Below are positions 47,917 through 55,770 of a DNA stretch of 64,000 nt, piece after piece. The stretch is from Terrimicrobiaceae bacterium (lineage in GTDB: Bacteria > Verrucomicrobiota > Verrucomicrobiia > Chthoniobacterales > Terrimicrobiaceae). Under the pieces are notes generated by a model. That model saw nothing but the letters and a program-made list of their open reading frames with translations. It did no database searches and was not told the DNA's origin. The stretch covers positions 186,001 to 250,000 of the forward strand of contig JAGYIV010000008.1 of assembly GCA_018402345.1 (NCBI GenBank), written 5' to 3'. The translations under genes and the position numbers were made by a program. Positions within the stretch are counted from its first letter, which is position 1; each line of letters begins with the position of its first letter.

Positions 47917-49168
47917 AGCCAGCGCCCTCATCGGAGCCGCCAGCACCGCCGCCACCCTCCTGCTCCAGGCCACAGGCCTTCCTGCCGACTTGGAGGCTTT
48001 GTTGCTCCCGCTCACCGGCATTTCGCCGGACGAGGGTCCGATCGCGGGCCCGCCGTATCTGACGATGCTCGTCTTTGCCTTCGGGATCGCGTGGGCATCG
48101 GTCGACATCCCTCGCGCCCCGCTGAGGCTTGTGGTGGCGGCGTCTTCTGCGGTGCTCCTGTGCACTTGGATGCCCGTGCTCGCGCTTTACGGGAAATTCT
48201 TTTCGCCGGTGCTGCCGGTGGCTGCGGTGGCTTGTAGTGCCGCGCTCGCAACCGCATGGCGGAGAACACGCGGAGGACAACAAAGCGCGAGGCTGGAGCA
48301 ACTCTTCGGGAGACGCCTCTCCCGCTCCGGGTTCCAGACCTTGACCGAAACCTCCGCGGAGGGGGCGTTCCCGGGACACATGGTGAATGCCACAGTGGTC
48401 GTGCTTTCCGTTCAAAATCACAACGAACTCATGGAGTTGCTTCCTCCCGAGAGCTACACCGAGATCACCAATCTCTACCTCAAGACCGCCTCGGATTATC
48501 TGGTCGAATCAGGTGGATACCTCGACGAGTGCAATGGCGAATCGGTGCGCGTCGTCTTCGGCGCGCCGATCGAGGATTCGCGTCATGCCACCAAGGCCTG
48601 CCGGGTGGCGATCGATCTCGCGGCGCGGTTGGACGACCTGAACAAGGAATGCGACGCCCGCTGGCAGCGGAGACTGGATGTCCGCATGGGCATCGAGTCC
48701 GGCGACATGATCGCCGGGGTCTTCGGTGGTGGGCGTGTGGGCAGCTTCAGTGTCGCCGGCCCGCCGGTGGATTTCGCCCGAAGGCTCTGCGCCGCAAGTT
48801 CGCACTACGGAGCGCGCATCCTGGTCGGCCCTGTGGCCCACGGCCCCGCCGCCGAGTCGCTCGAGGTGCGCCCGATCGAGGTGCTCAAGGTTGGCTCCCG
48901 CCGCCGGCGCGTGGAAATCCACGAGATTCTTTCCCCAAAACACGGCCTCTCTCCCGAGCGCGAAAAAAGCCGCGACCACTTCTGGACCGGTGTCCTCCAT
49001 TTCCGTGAAAAGAAATGGGACAAGGCGGTGGATGAATTCATGAAGGCGCGTATTCCAGGCATTCCCGATCCCGCGCTTGATTACTACCTGCGCCGGATCG
49101 AACAACTCCGGCACCACGACCGCGAGCCCCACCGGGAGTCGATCCCGGCGTTTTTCCATGTCGCTTGA
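47903..49168 (+). CDS. Membrane protein with degenerate class III adenylate/guanylate cyclase domain
   Basis: This 421-residue protein has about four N-terminal transmembrane helices (residues ~5-115) and a class III cyclase-homology domain (~150-350). The first metal-binding aspartate is missing (ATVVVLSVQNHNEL where DIxGF is usual) and the second is replaced (CNGESVRVVFGAP where GDxxxAxFG is usual), so cyclase activity is doubtful. The glycine-rich MGIESGDMIAGVFGGGRVGSF region remains. The C-terminal ~60 residues are helical, TPR-like. Its start overlaps the ClpX-like gene and its end overlaps the heptose adenylyltransferase start. A nucleotide-sensing or scaffold role is inference. Confidence 0.78.
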   Translation: MRNIKASALIGAASTAATLLLQATGLPADLEALLLPLTGISPDEGPIAGPPYLTMLVFAFGIAWASVDIPRAPLRLVVAASSAVLLCTWMPVLALYGKFFSPVLPVAAVACSAALATAWRRTRGGQQSARLEQLFGRRLSRSGFQTLTETSAEGAFPGHMVNATVVVLSVQNHNELMELLPPESYTEITNLYLKTASDYLVESGGYLDECNGESVRVVFGAPIEDSRHATKACRVAIDLAARLDDLNKECDARWQRRLDVRMGIESGDMIAGVFGGGRVGSFSVAGPPVDFARRLCAASSHYGARILVGPVAHGPAAESLEVRPIEVLKVGSRRRRVEIHEILSPKHGLSPEREKSRDHFWTGVLHFREKKWDKAVDEFMKARIPGIPDPALDYYLRRIEQLRHHDREPHRESIPAFFHVA

Positions 49169-49640
49169 TCCGAAAATCCTCGACGCCGCCTCCATGCGCG
49201 CCGAGCGCGACAGGTTGCACGCGGAGGGAAAGACACTTGTCTTCACGAACGGCTGCTTCGACATCCTGCACCGCGGCCATGCCACCTACCTGGCCTTCGC
49301 CCGCGAACAAGGAGACGCGCTTGTGGTCGGCCTCAACAGCGATGCCTCGGTGCGGCGCGCGAAGGGCGACGGCCGGCCGGTGAATTCCGAAGAAGACCGC
49401 GCGTGGGTGCTTGGATCGCTGCGTGCCGTTGATTATGTCGTGGTGTTCGATGAGGACGAGCCCCGCGAGTTGATTTCAAAAATCCTGCCCGACGTGCTGG
49501 TGAAGGGGAAGGACTGGGCCCACTACGTGAGCGGTCGGGATATCGTGGAGGCCAACGGTGGCAGGGTGGTGCTTGCCGACATGGTGGAGGGTCGTTCGAC
49601 CACCGCAACCATTCTGCGGATGCGCGGCACGGACGGTTGA
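49158..49640 (+). CDS. rfaE2: D-glycero-beta-D-manno-heptose 1-phosphate adenylyltransferase
   Basis: This 160-residue nucleotidyltransferase makes ADP-heptose for LPS inner core. It has the cytidylyltransferase-fold motifs TNGCFDILHRGH (HxGH at residues 38-41) and KGKDWAHY (in place of ISSTxx), and matches the C-terminal half of E. coli HldE, so the kinase half must be encoded elsewhere. It overlaps the cyclase-like gene by 11 bases. With kdsB at 63166 it shows that the organism makes a KDO/heptose-type LPS. Confidence 0.93.
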   Translation: MSLDPKILDAASMRAERDRLHAEGKTLVFTNGCFDILHRGHATYLAFAREQGDALVVGLNSDASVRRAKGDGRPVNSEEDRAWVLGSLRAVDYVVVFDEDEPRELISKILPDVLVKGKDWAHYVSGRDIVEANGGRVVLADMVEGRSTTATILRMRGTDG

Positions 49641-49699
49641 GTCCGCCTTCCAATCAAGTGTTGGCGGAGGATCAGGCCCTCGCATAGACTCCGGGCGTT

Positions 49700-50734
49700 A
49701 TGAAATACCGCACATTTACCGGCACCGATGTGAACGTCAGCGAGGTGGGATTCGGCCTCTGGACTGTTTCCACCGGCTGGTGGGGGAACTACACCGACGA
49801 CGAGGCGGTGCGCCTCATGCACAAGGCTCGGGATCTCGGCGTGACGCTCTTCGACGCCGCAGACACCTACAGCAACGGAAGAAGCGAGGAACTCATCGGC
49901 AAGGCATTCGGCGGGCGGCGCGGCGAGATCGTGATCGCCACGAAGATCGGCTACGACTTTGTGAACCACGGCGACGGTCGCCGCGGCCAGCGCGAGATTC
50001 CGCAGGATTTCTCGCCCGAAGCCCTTCGCCGCGCGACCGAGGCCGCCCTCTCGCGCTTGAAGGCCGACACGGTCGATCTCATGCAGCTTCACAATATCCG
50101 GATGGAGCAGGTCGAGGATGACGCGATATGGGAAACGCTCGAGGATCTTCGCGCCGAGGGAAAAATCCGCCACTACGGCGCAGCTCTCGGACCCGCCATC
50201 GGCTGGATGGGTGAAGGCGTGCTGGCGATCCGCCGCCGCAAGCCGACTGTGCTCCAACATATCTACAACCTTCTCGAGCAAATTCCGGGTCGCACGATTC
50301 AATCCGCCGCCGAGGCCTGCGGTGCCCCGACCATGTTCCTCATCCGCGTGCCGCATTCTTCCGGCATGCTCGAGGGCAAATACACCGAAGACACAGTGTT
50401 TCCCGAAAACGACCACCGCCGCCACCGCCCCCGCTCGTGGCTGGTTAACGGCGTGCGCAAGGTCGATCAGCTCAGGTTTCTCGAGCACGACGGCCGCACA
50501 CTCGGCCAGGCGGCGATCCAGTGGCTCCTCAAGGACGCCCGCACCGCCTGCGTGCTGCCGAACATCTACAACGAGGAACAGCTCGCGGAATTCGCAGCGG
50601 CATCGGATCAGGTCGAGTTGAGCGATGCGGAAATGCAGCGCATCGCAGCGCTTGTGGAGTCGAATTTCGGCCTCGAGCCGGAGGAGGCGAAGTTCAAGGG
50701 AACCATGGAACTGCCGGAAGAAACGCCGGCATGA
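49700..50734 (+). CDS. Aldo/keto reductase
   Basis: This 344-residue NADPH-dependent oxidoreductase has the AKR catalytic tetrad in place: Asp52 or Asp55 and Tyr57 in FDAADTYSNGRSEELIG, Lys82 in IATKIGYD, and His in LMQLHNIR near residue 131. GQAAIQWLL near the C-terminus is the cofactor-site helix. It reduces a carbonyl of unknown identity. It opens a tightly packed rightward group with the HAD phosphatase (ATGA overlap) and a small membrane protein. Confidence 0.9.
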   Translation: MKYRTFTGTDVNVSEVGFGLWTVSTGWWGNYTDDEAVRLMHKARDLGVTLFDAADTYSNGRSEELIGKAFGGRRGEIVIATKIGYDFVNHGDGRRGQREIPQDFSPEALRRATEAALSRLKADTVDLMQLHNIRMEQVEDDAIWETLEDLRAEGKIRHYGAALGPAIGWMGEGVLAIRRRKPTVLQHIYNLLEQIPGRTIQSAAEACGAPTMFLIRVPHSSGMLEGKYTEDTVFPENDHRRHRPRSWLVNGVRKVDQLRFLEHDGRTLGQAAIQWLLKDARTACVLPNIYNEEQLAEFAAASDQVELSDAEMQRIAALVESNFGLEPEEAKFKGTMELPEETPA

Positions 50735-51459
50735 AAAAACGCTCCGGGGTCAAGCGGTTGGCAGGGTTTGTCTTGAGGGGCGGCCGGCGCCACGCGGGCT
50801 CCGCCGGGCCACTCGAGGCGCGCCCGCGTTGCGTGCTCTTCGATTTCGACGGCACACTCGGTGACACGTTCGAGGCGGGCGTTGAGATTCTTAACACCCT
50901 TGCCGGAGAGTTCGGGTTTCGTGGCCTGCCTCAATCCGAGGTCGAGCATGCCCGCGACCTCTCGACCCGCGAGTTGATGCGGCATCTGGGGATTCCTCAA
51001 ATGAAGCTGCACCGCATCTCCAAGCGGGGCACCGAGGAAATCACCAAGCGCATCATGGAGATCAATCCCCTGCCAGGCGTAACCGAAATGCTCCGGGAAC
51101 TCGATGCGAGGAACATCTCTCTGGGAGTGCTGACATCGAACTCCGAACAAAACGTCCGCACGTTCCTCCGCAACCACGATCTGGAGGTCTTCGATTTCAT
51201 CAAGAGTTCCTCGAAACTCCTCGGAAAATCCCGTGTCTTGCGCGCGATCATGAAGGAATTCGGCTATTCGGCGCGTGAGATTCTTTTTGTCGGCGACGAG
51301 TTGCGGGATATCGAGGCGGCCCAGGAAACCGGCGTGCACATGGCGGCGGTGACCTGGGGCTACAACAGCACTGCCGCGTTGGAGGCGGCCGGACCTGATT
51401 ACCTGATTGCCGATCCCATGGGGATTTGCCGACTTGTTGAGGGAGGCCCGACTCCATGA
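50731..51459 (+). CDS. HAD-superfamily phosphatase (phosphoglycolate phosphatase-like)
   Basis: This 242-residue hydrolase has HAD motif I DFDGT (residues 38-42), motif II GVLTSNS, the lysine of motif III in KSSSKLLGKS and motif IV FVGDELRDIEAA. A helical cap follows motif I. The first ~30 residues are basic (KKRSGVKRLAG, RGGRRHAG) and not part of the fold, so the true start may be a little downstream. Substrate unknown. It overlaps the aldo/keto reductase stop and the next membrane-protein start by four bases each. Confidence 0.85.
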   Translation: MKKRSGVKRLAGFVLRGGRRHAGSAGPLEARPRCVLFDFDGTLGDTFEAGVEILNTLAGEFGFRGLPQSEVEHARDLSTRELMRHLGIPQMKLHRISKRGTEEITKRIMEINPLPGVTEMLRELDARNISLGVLTSNSEQNVRTFLRNHDLEVFDFIKSSSKLLGKSRVLRAIMKEFGYSAREILFVGDELRDIEAAQETGVHMAAVTWGYNSTAALEAAGPDYLIADPMGICRLVEGGPTP

Positions 51460-51896
51460 TTGCGTTTCTTGGCGCCGTGTCTGTCACCTTCGGACTCGGC
51501 TTCTTCTATTTTGTGGGAGCAGTTCCCGGGGGCGTCGCTGCAGGGTTGCCTGTCGTTGTGGCGACCTTGGTGGCCTGGATCGGATATGCCTCAGGCGCCG
51601 CTGTCATGCTGCTTCTCCCTGCACGAGCCCGCGAATGGATCGCCCGCAAGTTGCGGTTGCCCCGCGGGCGGGATCCCAAAAAGCTCTTTTGGAGGGCGTG
51701 GGACCGCTTCGGGCTGCCGGGCATGGGACTCCTTGCCCCGGTGACAATCGGCCCCCAGACCGCCTGTCTTTTAGCGCTGGCGATTGGGGAGAAGCCGGCT
51801 CGCGTGTTCGCAGCGCTCGCCCTCGGGGCCCTCCCGTGGTGCGCGGGCTTTGCGTTGGTGGTCAAGCTTGGCCTCGTGGCTGTGGGCGAGGGTTGA
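51456..51896 (+). CDS. Small membrane protein, possible COG2426-type export protein
   Basis: This 146-residue protein has three or four hydrophobic segments: residues 3-20, 26-53, an amphipathic loop with basic residues (RKLRLPRGRDPKKLF), then GLLAPVTIGPQTACLLAL and ALALGALPWCAGFALVVKLG. The P-x-TIGPQ and G-ALPW elements resemble small multidrug-export-type (COG2426) proteins, but I am not certain. It overlaps the HAD gene by four bases. Confidence 0.6.
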   Translation: MIAFLGAVSVTFGLGFFYFVGAVPGGVAAGLPVVVATLVAWIGYASGAAVMLLLPARAREWIARKLRLPRGRDPKKLFWRAWDRFGLPGMGLLAPVTIGPQTACLLALAIGEKPARVFAALALGALPWCAGFALVVKLGLVAVGEG

Positions 51897-51902
51897 AATC
51901 CA

Positions 51903-52277
51903 ATGTGCGCCACGTTCAAAAACGGCGACCGCGTCTTCAAACCGCGATCGATTGTCGAGGCGATGGGGAGAGCGGGTGATGTCAGCGCCGTGTGGGCAGG
52001 ATTCGCACGCTCCGAAATTCTTGGATGGTGGAAACGCCAGGGGGCTCTGGAACTTGATGTGCAGGCTACGGAATTCGCCGAGCGCTCGGATACCACTGGA
52101 GAGCTTGTTTGGGGAACCGTGCCCGCGGGGCTTGTCCTGCGGGCCGTGCTCGACTCCCGCGGAACCACCCCTCTGCTAAAAGTCGTTACCCGCGAGGCAA
52201 CCGGAGCAGAACTCACCGTCTATGGCCACCCGCGCATGCCGGTGCTGGAGCCCCCGCTCCATGCGGCGAGGGATTGA
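51903..52277 (+). CDS. Hypothetical protein
   Basis: This 124-residue protein starts MCATFKNGDRVFKPRSIVEA. It has a helix containing WAGFARSEILGWWKRQG and a strand-rich second half (GLVLRAVLDSRGTTPLLKVV). I do not recognise a family. Codon use and tight placement (six bases after the membrane-protein gene) support that it is real. There is no signal peptide or membrane segment. Confidence 0.55.
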   Translation: MCATFKNGDRVFKPRSIVEAMGRAGDVSAVWAGFARSEILGWWKRQGALELDVQATEFAERSDTTGELVWGTVPAGLVLRAVLDSRGTTPLLKVVTREATGAELTVYGHPRMPVLEPPLHAARD

Positions 52278-52327
52278 TCCGCATCTTGGTTGCCTGCACC
52301 GCGCGTTTCTGCTGAAACTCCCCGCCT

Positions 52328-52981
52328 GTGAAACATAAGGAAGAACTCTTCGAAACACCTCCCGAGCGCGCCATGGATCTCGCCCGCTCCTCGAAAAACC
52401 CGTTGCGGAAGCTGTATTTTTGGACCCTTCACTGGGCGGACACGAAGGTTGCGATCCCAGTGTTGTTTTTCCTTTCCTTCATCGAATCGTCGTTTTTCCC
52501 GATTCCACCGGATGTCCTGCTCATGGCGATTTGTTTTGCGAAACCCAAGAAATGGCTGCAGGCGGCCGTCTGGTGCACGGTCGGATCCGTGCTTGGCGGC
52601 GTATTCGGCTGGTATATCGGATGGGGACTGTGGGAAGTCGTCGGCCAGCCGATCGTGGCCTTCTACCATGGCGAAGCGATCATGGAGCACGTGAAGGAAC
52701 TCTACACCACCTACGGCTTCTGGGGCATCCTCGTGGCAGCGATCACGCCAATTCCCTACAAGGTGTTCACCATCGCCTCCGGCATGTTCCAGTTCAGCCT
52801 GCCGCTGTTGATCGTGGCATCGATTGTCGGGCGCGGGTTCAGGTTTTTTCTCGTTGCCGGATTGATTCGCGTCTTGGGCGAGAAGGTGCGGAAGTTTATC
52901 GAGAAGCGCCTCGAACTTTGTCTTATTGTCGGCACGATTCTCGGTATCGCAGGATTCGCTGCGCTCAAATTCCTCCGTTGA
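52328..52981 (+). CDS. YqaA/DedA-like (SNARE-associated/VTT) membrane protein
   Basis: This 217-residue membrane protein is of the VTT/DedA type. It shows SFIESSFFPIPPDVLLMA near residue 50 and GFWGILVAAITPIPYKVFTIASG near residue 130, the two re-entrant-loop regions that define the family, flanked by transmembrane helices and ending in a C-terminal helix. DedA-family proteins are implicated in lipid-carrier flipping. It starts with GTG at 52328. It lies 50 bases after the hypothetical gene and 190 bases before the flagellin. Confidence 0.85.
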   Translation: MKHKEELFETPPERAMDLARSSKNPLRKLYFWTLHWADTKVAIPVLFFLSFIESSFFPIPPDVLLMAICFAKPKKWLQAAVWCTVGSVLGGVFGWYIGWGLWEVVGQPIVAFYHGEAIMEHVKELYTTYGFWGILVAAITPIPYKVFTIASGMFQFSLPLLIVASIVGRGFRFFLVAGLIRVLGEKVRKFIEKRLELCLIVGTILGIAGFAALKFLR

Positions 52982-53047
52982 GGGACGATTGAATCGGAGG
53001 CGGCGCGTTGCAGCCTCCCCCGAAAAACAATTTCCGCAAAAAACCGC

Positions 53048-53074
53048 TAAAGGTTTTTTTCGGCCGGACGATTC
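53048..53074 (+). promoter_or_regulatory. Sigma-28-type flagellar promoter, flagellin copy 1
   Basis: TAAA (53048-53051) is followed 15 bases later by GACGATTC (53067-53074), matching the sigma-28 layout TAAA-N15-GCCGATAA at five of eight -10 bases. The same spacing and the same -10 box recur before flagellin copy 2, although the spacer differs in sequence. That supports function. Confidence 0.5.
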
Positions 53075-53082
53075 ATTCAACC

Positions 53083-53118
53083 AAGGAGAAAATCTCCAAA
53101 CACTGAGGTCGAACAGTG
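53083..53118 (+). promoter_or_regulatory. Structured flagellin leader
   Basis: Two small hairpins, GGAGA-AAA-TCTCC (53085-53097) and CACTG...CAGTG (53101-53118), lie in the presumed 5' leader and are unchanged in the second copy (54168-54203). The only strong Shine-Dalgarno-like AAGGAG is here, sequestered in the first hairpin and ~80 bases from the start codon; just before the ATG there is only ACAACGGAT. Post-transcriptional control is possible. Confidence 0.4.
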
Positions 53119-53170
53119 ATCCAAAGCGGCCCGCCAGCGAGACGGACTTCGCACAAGAAAGACAACGGAT

Positions 53171-54010
53171 ATGTCAGTAGTAATCAACACCAACACGTCG
53201 GCTTCGCTGGCGTCCTACAACCTCAACAACACCAACGTGAATCTGCAGCGGAGCCTCAACCGGCTCTCGAGTGGTTCCCGCATCAACTCTTCCTCCGACG
53301 ACGCCGGCGGCCTCGCCGTGTCGATGAAACTCAGCGCCTCGATCCGCCGGACCGAAGCGACCCAAGCCAACGTGGGCAACGCCCTTGCGTTCCTTCAGAC
53401 CCAAGACGGCGTTATGAAAAACGCCGACAAGGTTCTGAACCGCATGTCGGAACTCGCCACCCTGGCCCAAGACGTGACCAAGTCCACAAATGACCTCGCC
53501 CTCTACAACACCGAACTCACCCAGCTCAAAGGACAACTTGATCTGATGCTCAGCGAGCGCTTCAACGGGATCACTCTGTTTGATTCCGCCGGATCCAATG
53601 GATCCACCATGACTGTGGTGACTTCGCACGACGGCGACCAGACCGTTGGCATCACCCAAGCGGACCTGATCTCGATCAGCACCACCGTTGGCACCTCCGC
53701 AGGGTCGGGTATGAATATCGCTACCACGACTGCAGCCCAAGCCGCGGTCACGACAATCCAAGCCCAAATCCAAAACCTCGCCACCCTCCGCGCCAACAAC
53801 GGCGCCGAGCAGAGCCGGTTGAGCTTCGCGGCGGACATGCTGGCGGTGAACAAAGTGAACCTCGAGTCGGCCAACAGCCGGATCATCGACGTGGACGTCG
53901 CAACCGAAAGCTCGCAACTCGCCCGCTTCAACATCCTGCAGCAAGCCGGCACGGCGATGCTCGCCCAGGCCAACAGCTCGACCCAGTCGATCCTCCGACT
54001 CATCAGCTAA
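53171..54010 (+). CDS. fliC: Flagellin, copy 1
   Basis: This 279-residue filament subunit contains little more than the conserved D0/D1 helices. The N-terminus is SVVINTNTSASLASYNLN with RLSSGSRINSSSDDAGGLAV. The C-terminus has ESANSRIIDVDVATESSQLAR and ends SSTQSILRLIS. The central variable region is only ~60 residues, Thr/Ser-rich, so surface domains D2/D3 are absent. It differs from copy 2 by only about three residues (Met/Leu in GV-KNAD, Asn/Asp in KST-DLAL, Ser/Thr near the C-terminus). No other flagellar genes are in the window. It is probably transcribed by sigma-28 and ended by the hairpin at 54054. Confidence 0.97.
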   Translation: MSVVINTNTSASLASYNLNNTNVNLQRSLNRLSSGSRINSSSDDAGGLAVSMKLSASIRRTEATQANVGNALAFLQTQDGVMKNADKVLNRMSELATLAQDVTKSTNDLALYNTELTQLKGQLDLMLSERFNGITLFDSAGSNGSTMTVVTSHDGDQTVGITQADLISISTTVGTSAGSGMNIATTTAAQAAVTTIQAQIQNLATLRANNGAEQSRLSFAADMLAVNKVNLESANSRIIDVDVATESSQLARFNILQQAGTAMLAQANSSTQSILRLIS

Positions 54011-54053
54011 CAGACGGTTCCACGGCAACACCGGGATTGATATCATAACTCAG

Positions 54054-54090
54054 AGAGGCTCTTCCAAACGGGAGAGCCTCTTCTGGTTTT
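54054..54090 (+). terminator. Terminator of flagellin copy 1
   Basis: AGAGGCTCTTCC (54054-54065) pairs with GGGAGAGCCTCT (54070-54081, one G-T pair) around AAAC, followed by TCTGGTTTTT. It lies 43 bases after the stop codon. Confidence 0.85.
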
Positions 54091-54132
54091 TGGGCGAGAG
54101 CGTTGTCGAAAACGCCCCCCGAAAAAAAATAC

Positions 54133-54159
54133 TAAAGTTTTTCGCGGGCCGGACGATTC
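54133..54159 (+). promoter_or_regulatory. Sigma-28-type flagellar promoter, flagellin copy 2
   Basis: TAAAGTTT starts at 54133 and GACGATTC lies at 54152-54159 with the same 15-base gap as copy 1. The -35 side (TAAAGTTT) is closer to the sigma-28 consensus than in copy 1 (TAAAGGTT), so copy 2 could be the more strongly expressed. Confidence 0.5.
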
Positions 54160-54255
54160 ATTCAACTAAGGAGAAAATCTCCAAACACTGAGGTCGAACA
54201 GTGATCCAAAACGGCCCGCCAGCGAGACGGACTTCGCACAAGAAAGACAACGGAT

Positions 54256-55095
54256 ATGTCAGTAGTAATCAACACCAACACGTCGGCTTCGCTGGCGTCC
54301 TACAACCTCAACAACACCAACGTGAATCTGCAGCGGAGCCTCAACCGGCTCTCGAGTGGTTCCCGCATCAACTCTTCCTCCGACGACGCCGGCGGCCTCG
54401 CCGTGTCGATGAAACTCAGCGCCTCGATCCGCCGGACCGAAGCGACCCAAGCCAACGTTGGCAACGCCCTTGCGTTCCTTCAGACCCAAGACGGCGTCCT
54501 CAAAAATGCCGATAAGGTGCTCAACCGCATGTCGGAACTCGCCACCTTGGCTCAAGACGTGACCAAGTCCACGGACGACCTCGCGCTCTACAACACCGAA
54601 CTCACCCAGCTCAAAGGACAACTTGATCTGATGCTCAGCGAGCGCTTCAACGGGATCACTCTGTTTGATTCCGCTGGATCCAATGGATCCACCATGACTG
54701 TGGTGACTTCGCACGACGGCGACCAGACCGTTGGTATCACCCAAGCGGACCTGATCTCGATCAGCACCACCGTTGGCACCTCCGCAGGGTCGGGTATGAA
54801 TATCGCTACCACGACTGCAGCCCAAGCCGCGGTCACGACGATCCAAGCCCAAATCCAAAACCTCGCCACCCTCCGCGCCAACAACGGCGCCGAGCAGAGT
54901 CGGTTGAGCTTCGCGGCGGATATGCTGGCTGTGAACAAAGTGAACCTCGAGTCGGCCAACAGCCGGATCATCGACGTGGATGTTGCAACCGAAAGCTCGC
55001 AACTCGCCCGCTTCAACATCCTGCAGCAAGCCGGCACGGCAATGCTCGCCCAGGCCAACACCTCGACCCAGTCGATCCTCCGACTCATCAGCTAA
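54256..55095 (+). CDS. fliC: Flagellin, copy 2
   Basis: This 279-residue flagellin is nearly identical to copy 1 in protein and DNA; its start lies exactly 1085 bases after that of copy 1. Substitutions are clustered around codons 80-112 (GVLKNADKVL, KSTDDLAL) and near the C-terminus (AQANTSTQ), with silent changes nearby. It has the same minimal D0/D1 design. The near-identity of leader, coding region and terminator indicates a recent tandem duplication or ongoing gene conversion. It is convergent with rplK. Confidence 0.97.
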   Translation: MSVVINTNTSASLASYNLNNTNVNLQRSLNRLSSGSRINSSSDDAGGLAVSMKLSASIRRTEATQANVGNALAFLQTQDGVLKNADKVLNRMSELATLAQDVTKSTDDLALYNTELTQLKGQLDLMLSERFNGITLFDSAGSNGSTMTVVTSHDGDQTVGITQADLISISTTVGTSAGSGMNIATTTAAQAAVTTIQAQIQNLATLRANNGAEQSRLSFAADMLAVNKVNLESANSRIIDVDVATESSQLARFNILQQAGTAMLAQANTSTQSILRLIS

Positions 55096-55138
55096 CAGCC
55101 GGTTCCACGGCAATACCGGGATTGATATCATAACTCAG

Positions 55139-55176
55139 AGAGGCTCTTCCAAACGGGAGAGCCTCTTCTGATTTTT
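55139..55176 (+). terminator. Terminator of flagellin copy 2
   Basis: This is the same 12-base stem as at 54054 (AGAGGCTCTTCC/GGGAGAGCCTCT), followed by TCTGATTTTT. It lies 43 bases after the copy 2 stop codon. Confidence 0.85.
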
Positions 55177-55204
55177 GGGTGGGACTGGATCGCAGAACCA
55201 CCAC

Positions 55205-55236
55205 ACAAAAAACGCCGCACATTTACGTGCGGCGTT
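55205..55236 (-). terminator. Terminator of rplK
   Basis: Read on minus, AACGCCGCAC-GTAAAT-GTGCGGCGTT forms a perfect 10-base stem followed by TTTTTTGTG. It lies 22 bases after the rplK stop codon and faces the flagellin terminator. Confidence 0.9.
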
Positions 55237-55258
55237 GAATTTTGAAATGGAACCGGAG

Positions 55259-55684
55259 TTACTCGGCGACTTCGAGGCCCATCTGTCGGGCGGTCCCGCA
55301 AAGTGTGCGGAAGGCTGCCTCCTCGGTGCGGGCGTTCATGTCTTTCATCTTCACTTTGACGATGTCCATGACCTGCTTTTTGGTGATTTTGCCGACCTTC
55401 GTCTTATTGGGTTCCTTGGATCCCGAAGCGAGGCCCGCCGCTTTCTTGAGGAGGATGGCGGCGGGAGGGGCCTTCGTGATGAAGGTAAAGCTTTTGTCTT
55501 TGTAGACGGTGATCACGACCGGAAGAATGTCGCCGGACTGCTTTTGGGTGGCGGCATTGAACTCCTTGCAAAAAGCCATGATGTTGACGCCCTGTTGGCC
55601 GAGAGCTGGGCCGACGGGCGGTGCCGGGTTTGCGGCACCGGCGGGAATTTGAAGTTTGATCTGTCCTACGATTTCTTTAGCCAT
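55259..55684 (-). CDS. rplK: 50S ribosomal protein L11
   Basis: This 141-residue protein binds 23S rRNA at the GTPase-associated centre. The N-terminus ([20 protein letters not shown] with [15 protein letters not shown]) and C-terminus ([10 protein letters not shown]) are canonical. It is unusual that the usual neighbours nusG, rplA, rplJ and rplL are absent: the gene has its own terminator and is preceded at 86 bases by a peroxiredoxin gene. The L11-L1 operon therefore appears split in this genome. Confidence 0.98.
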   Translation of the reverse strand: MAKEIVGQIKLQIPAGAANPAPPVGPALGQQGVNIMAFCKEFNAATQKQSGDILPVVITVYKDKSFTFITKAPPAAILLKKAAGLASGSKEPNKTKVGKITKKQVMDIVKVKMKDMNARTEEAAFRTLCGTARQMGLEVAE

Positions 55685-55770
55685 ATGAGTAATTAAGCCG
55701 CCAAGCTGGCGGAAAAGCGGGTTAAGTCATCACGAACCCGCTCGCCTGACAAGGAGATTTTTCGGGTTGT

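Larger units (their letters stand above)
53048..55179 (+). repeat. Tandem duplication of a complete flagellin transcription unit
   Basis: Units 53048-54094 and 54133-55179 align base for base at an offset of 1085, covering promoter, leader, coding sequence and terminator. Sequence outside these limits diverges (A-rich before, GC-rich after). The two units are separated by about 38 bases. Confidence 0.9.

Noticed and set aside
53116-53493. GTG-started frame through the flagellin leader, present in both copies
   Set aside because: It overlaps the flagellin coding region in another frame and encodes a Gln/Pro/Arg-rich sequence typical of frame shadows; conservation follows from the duplication itself.
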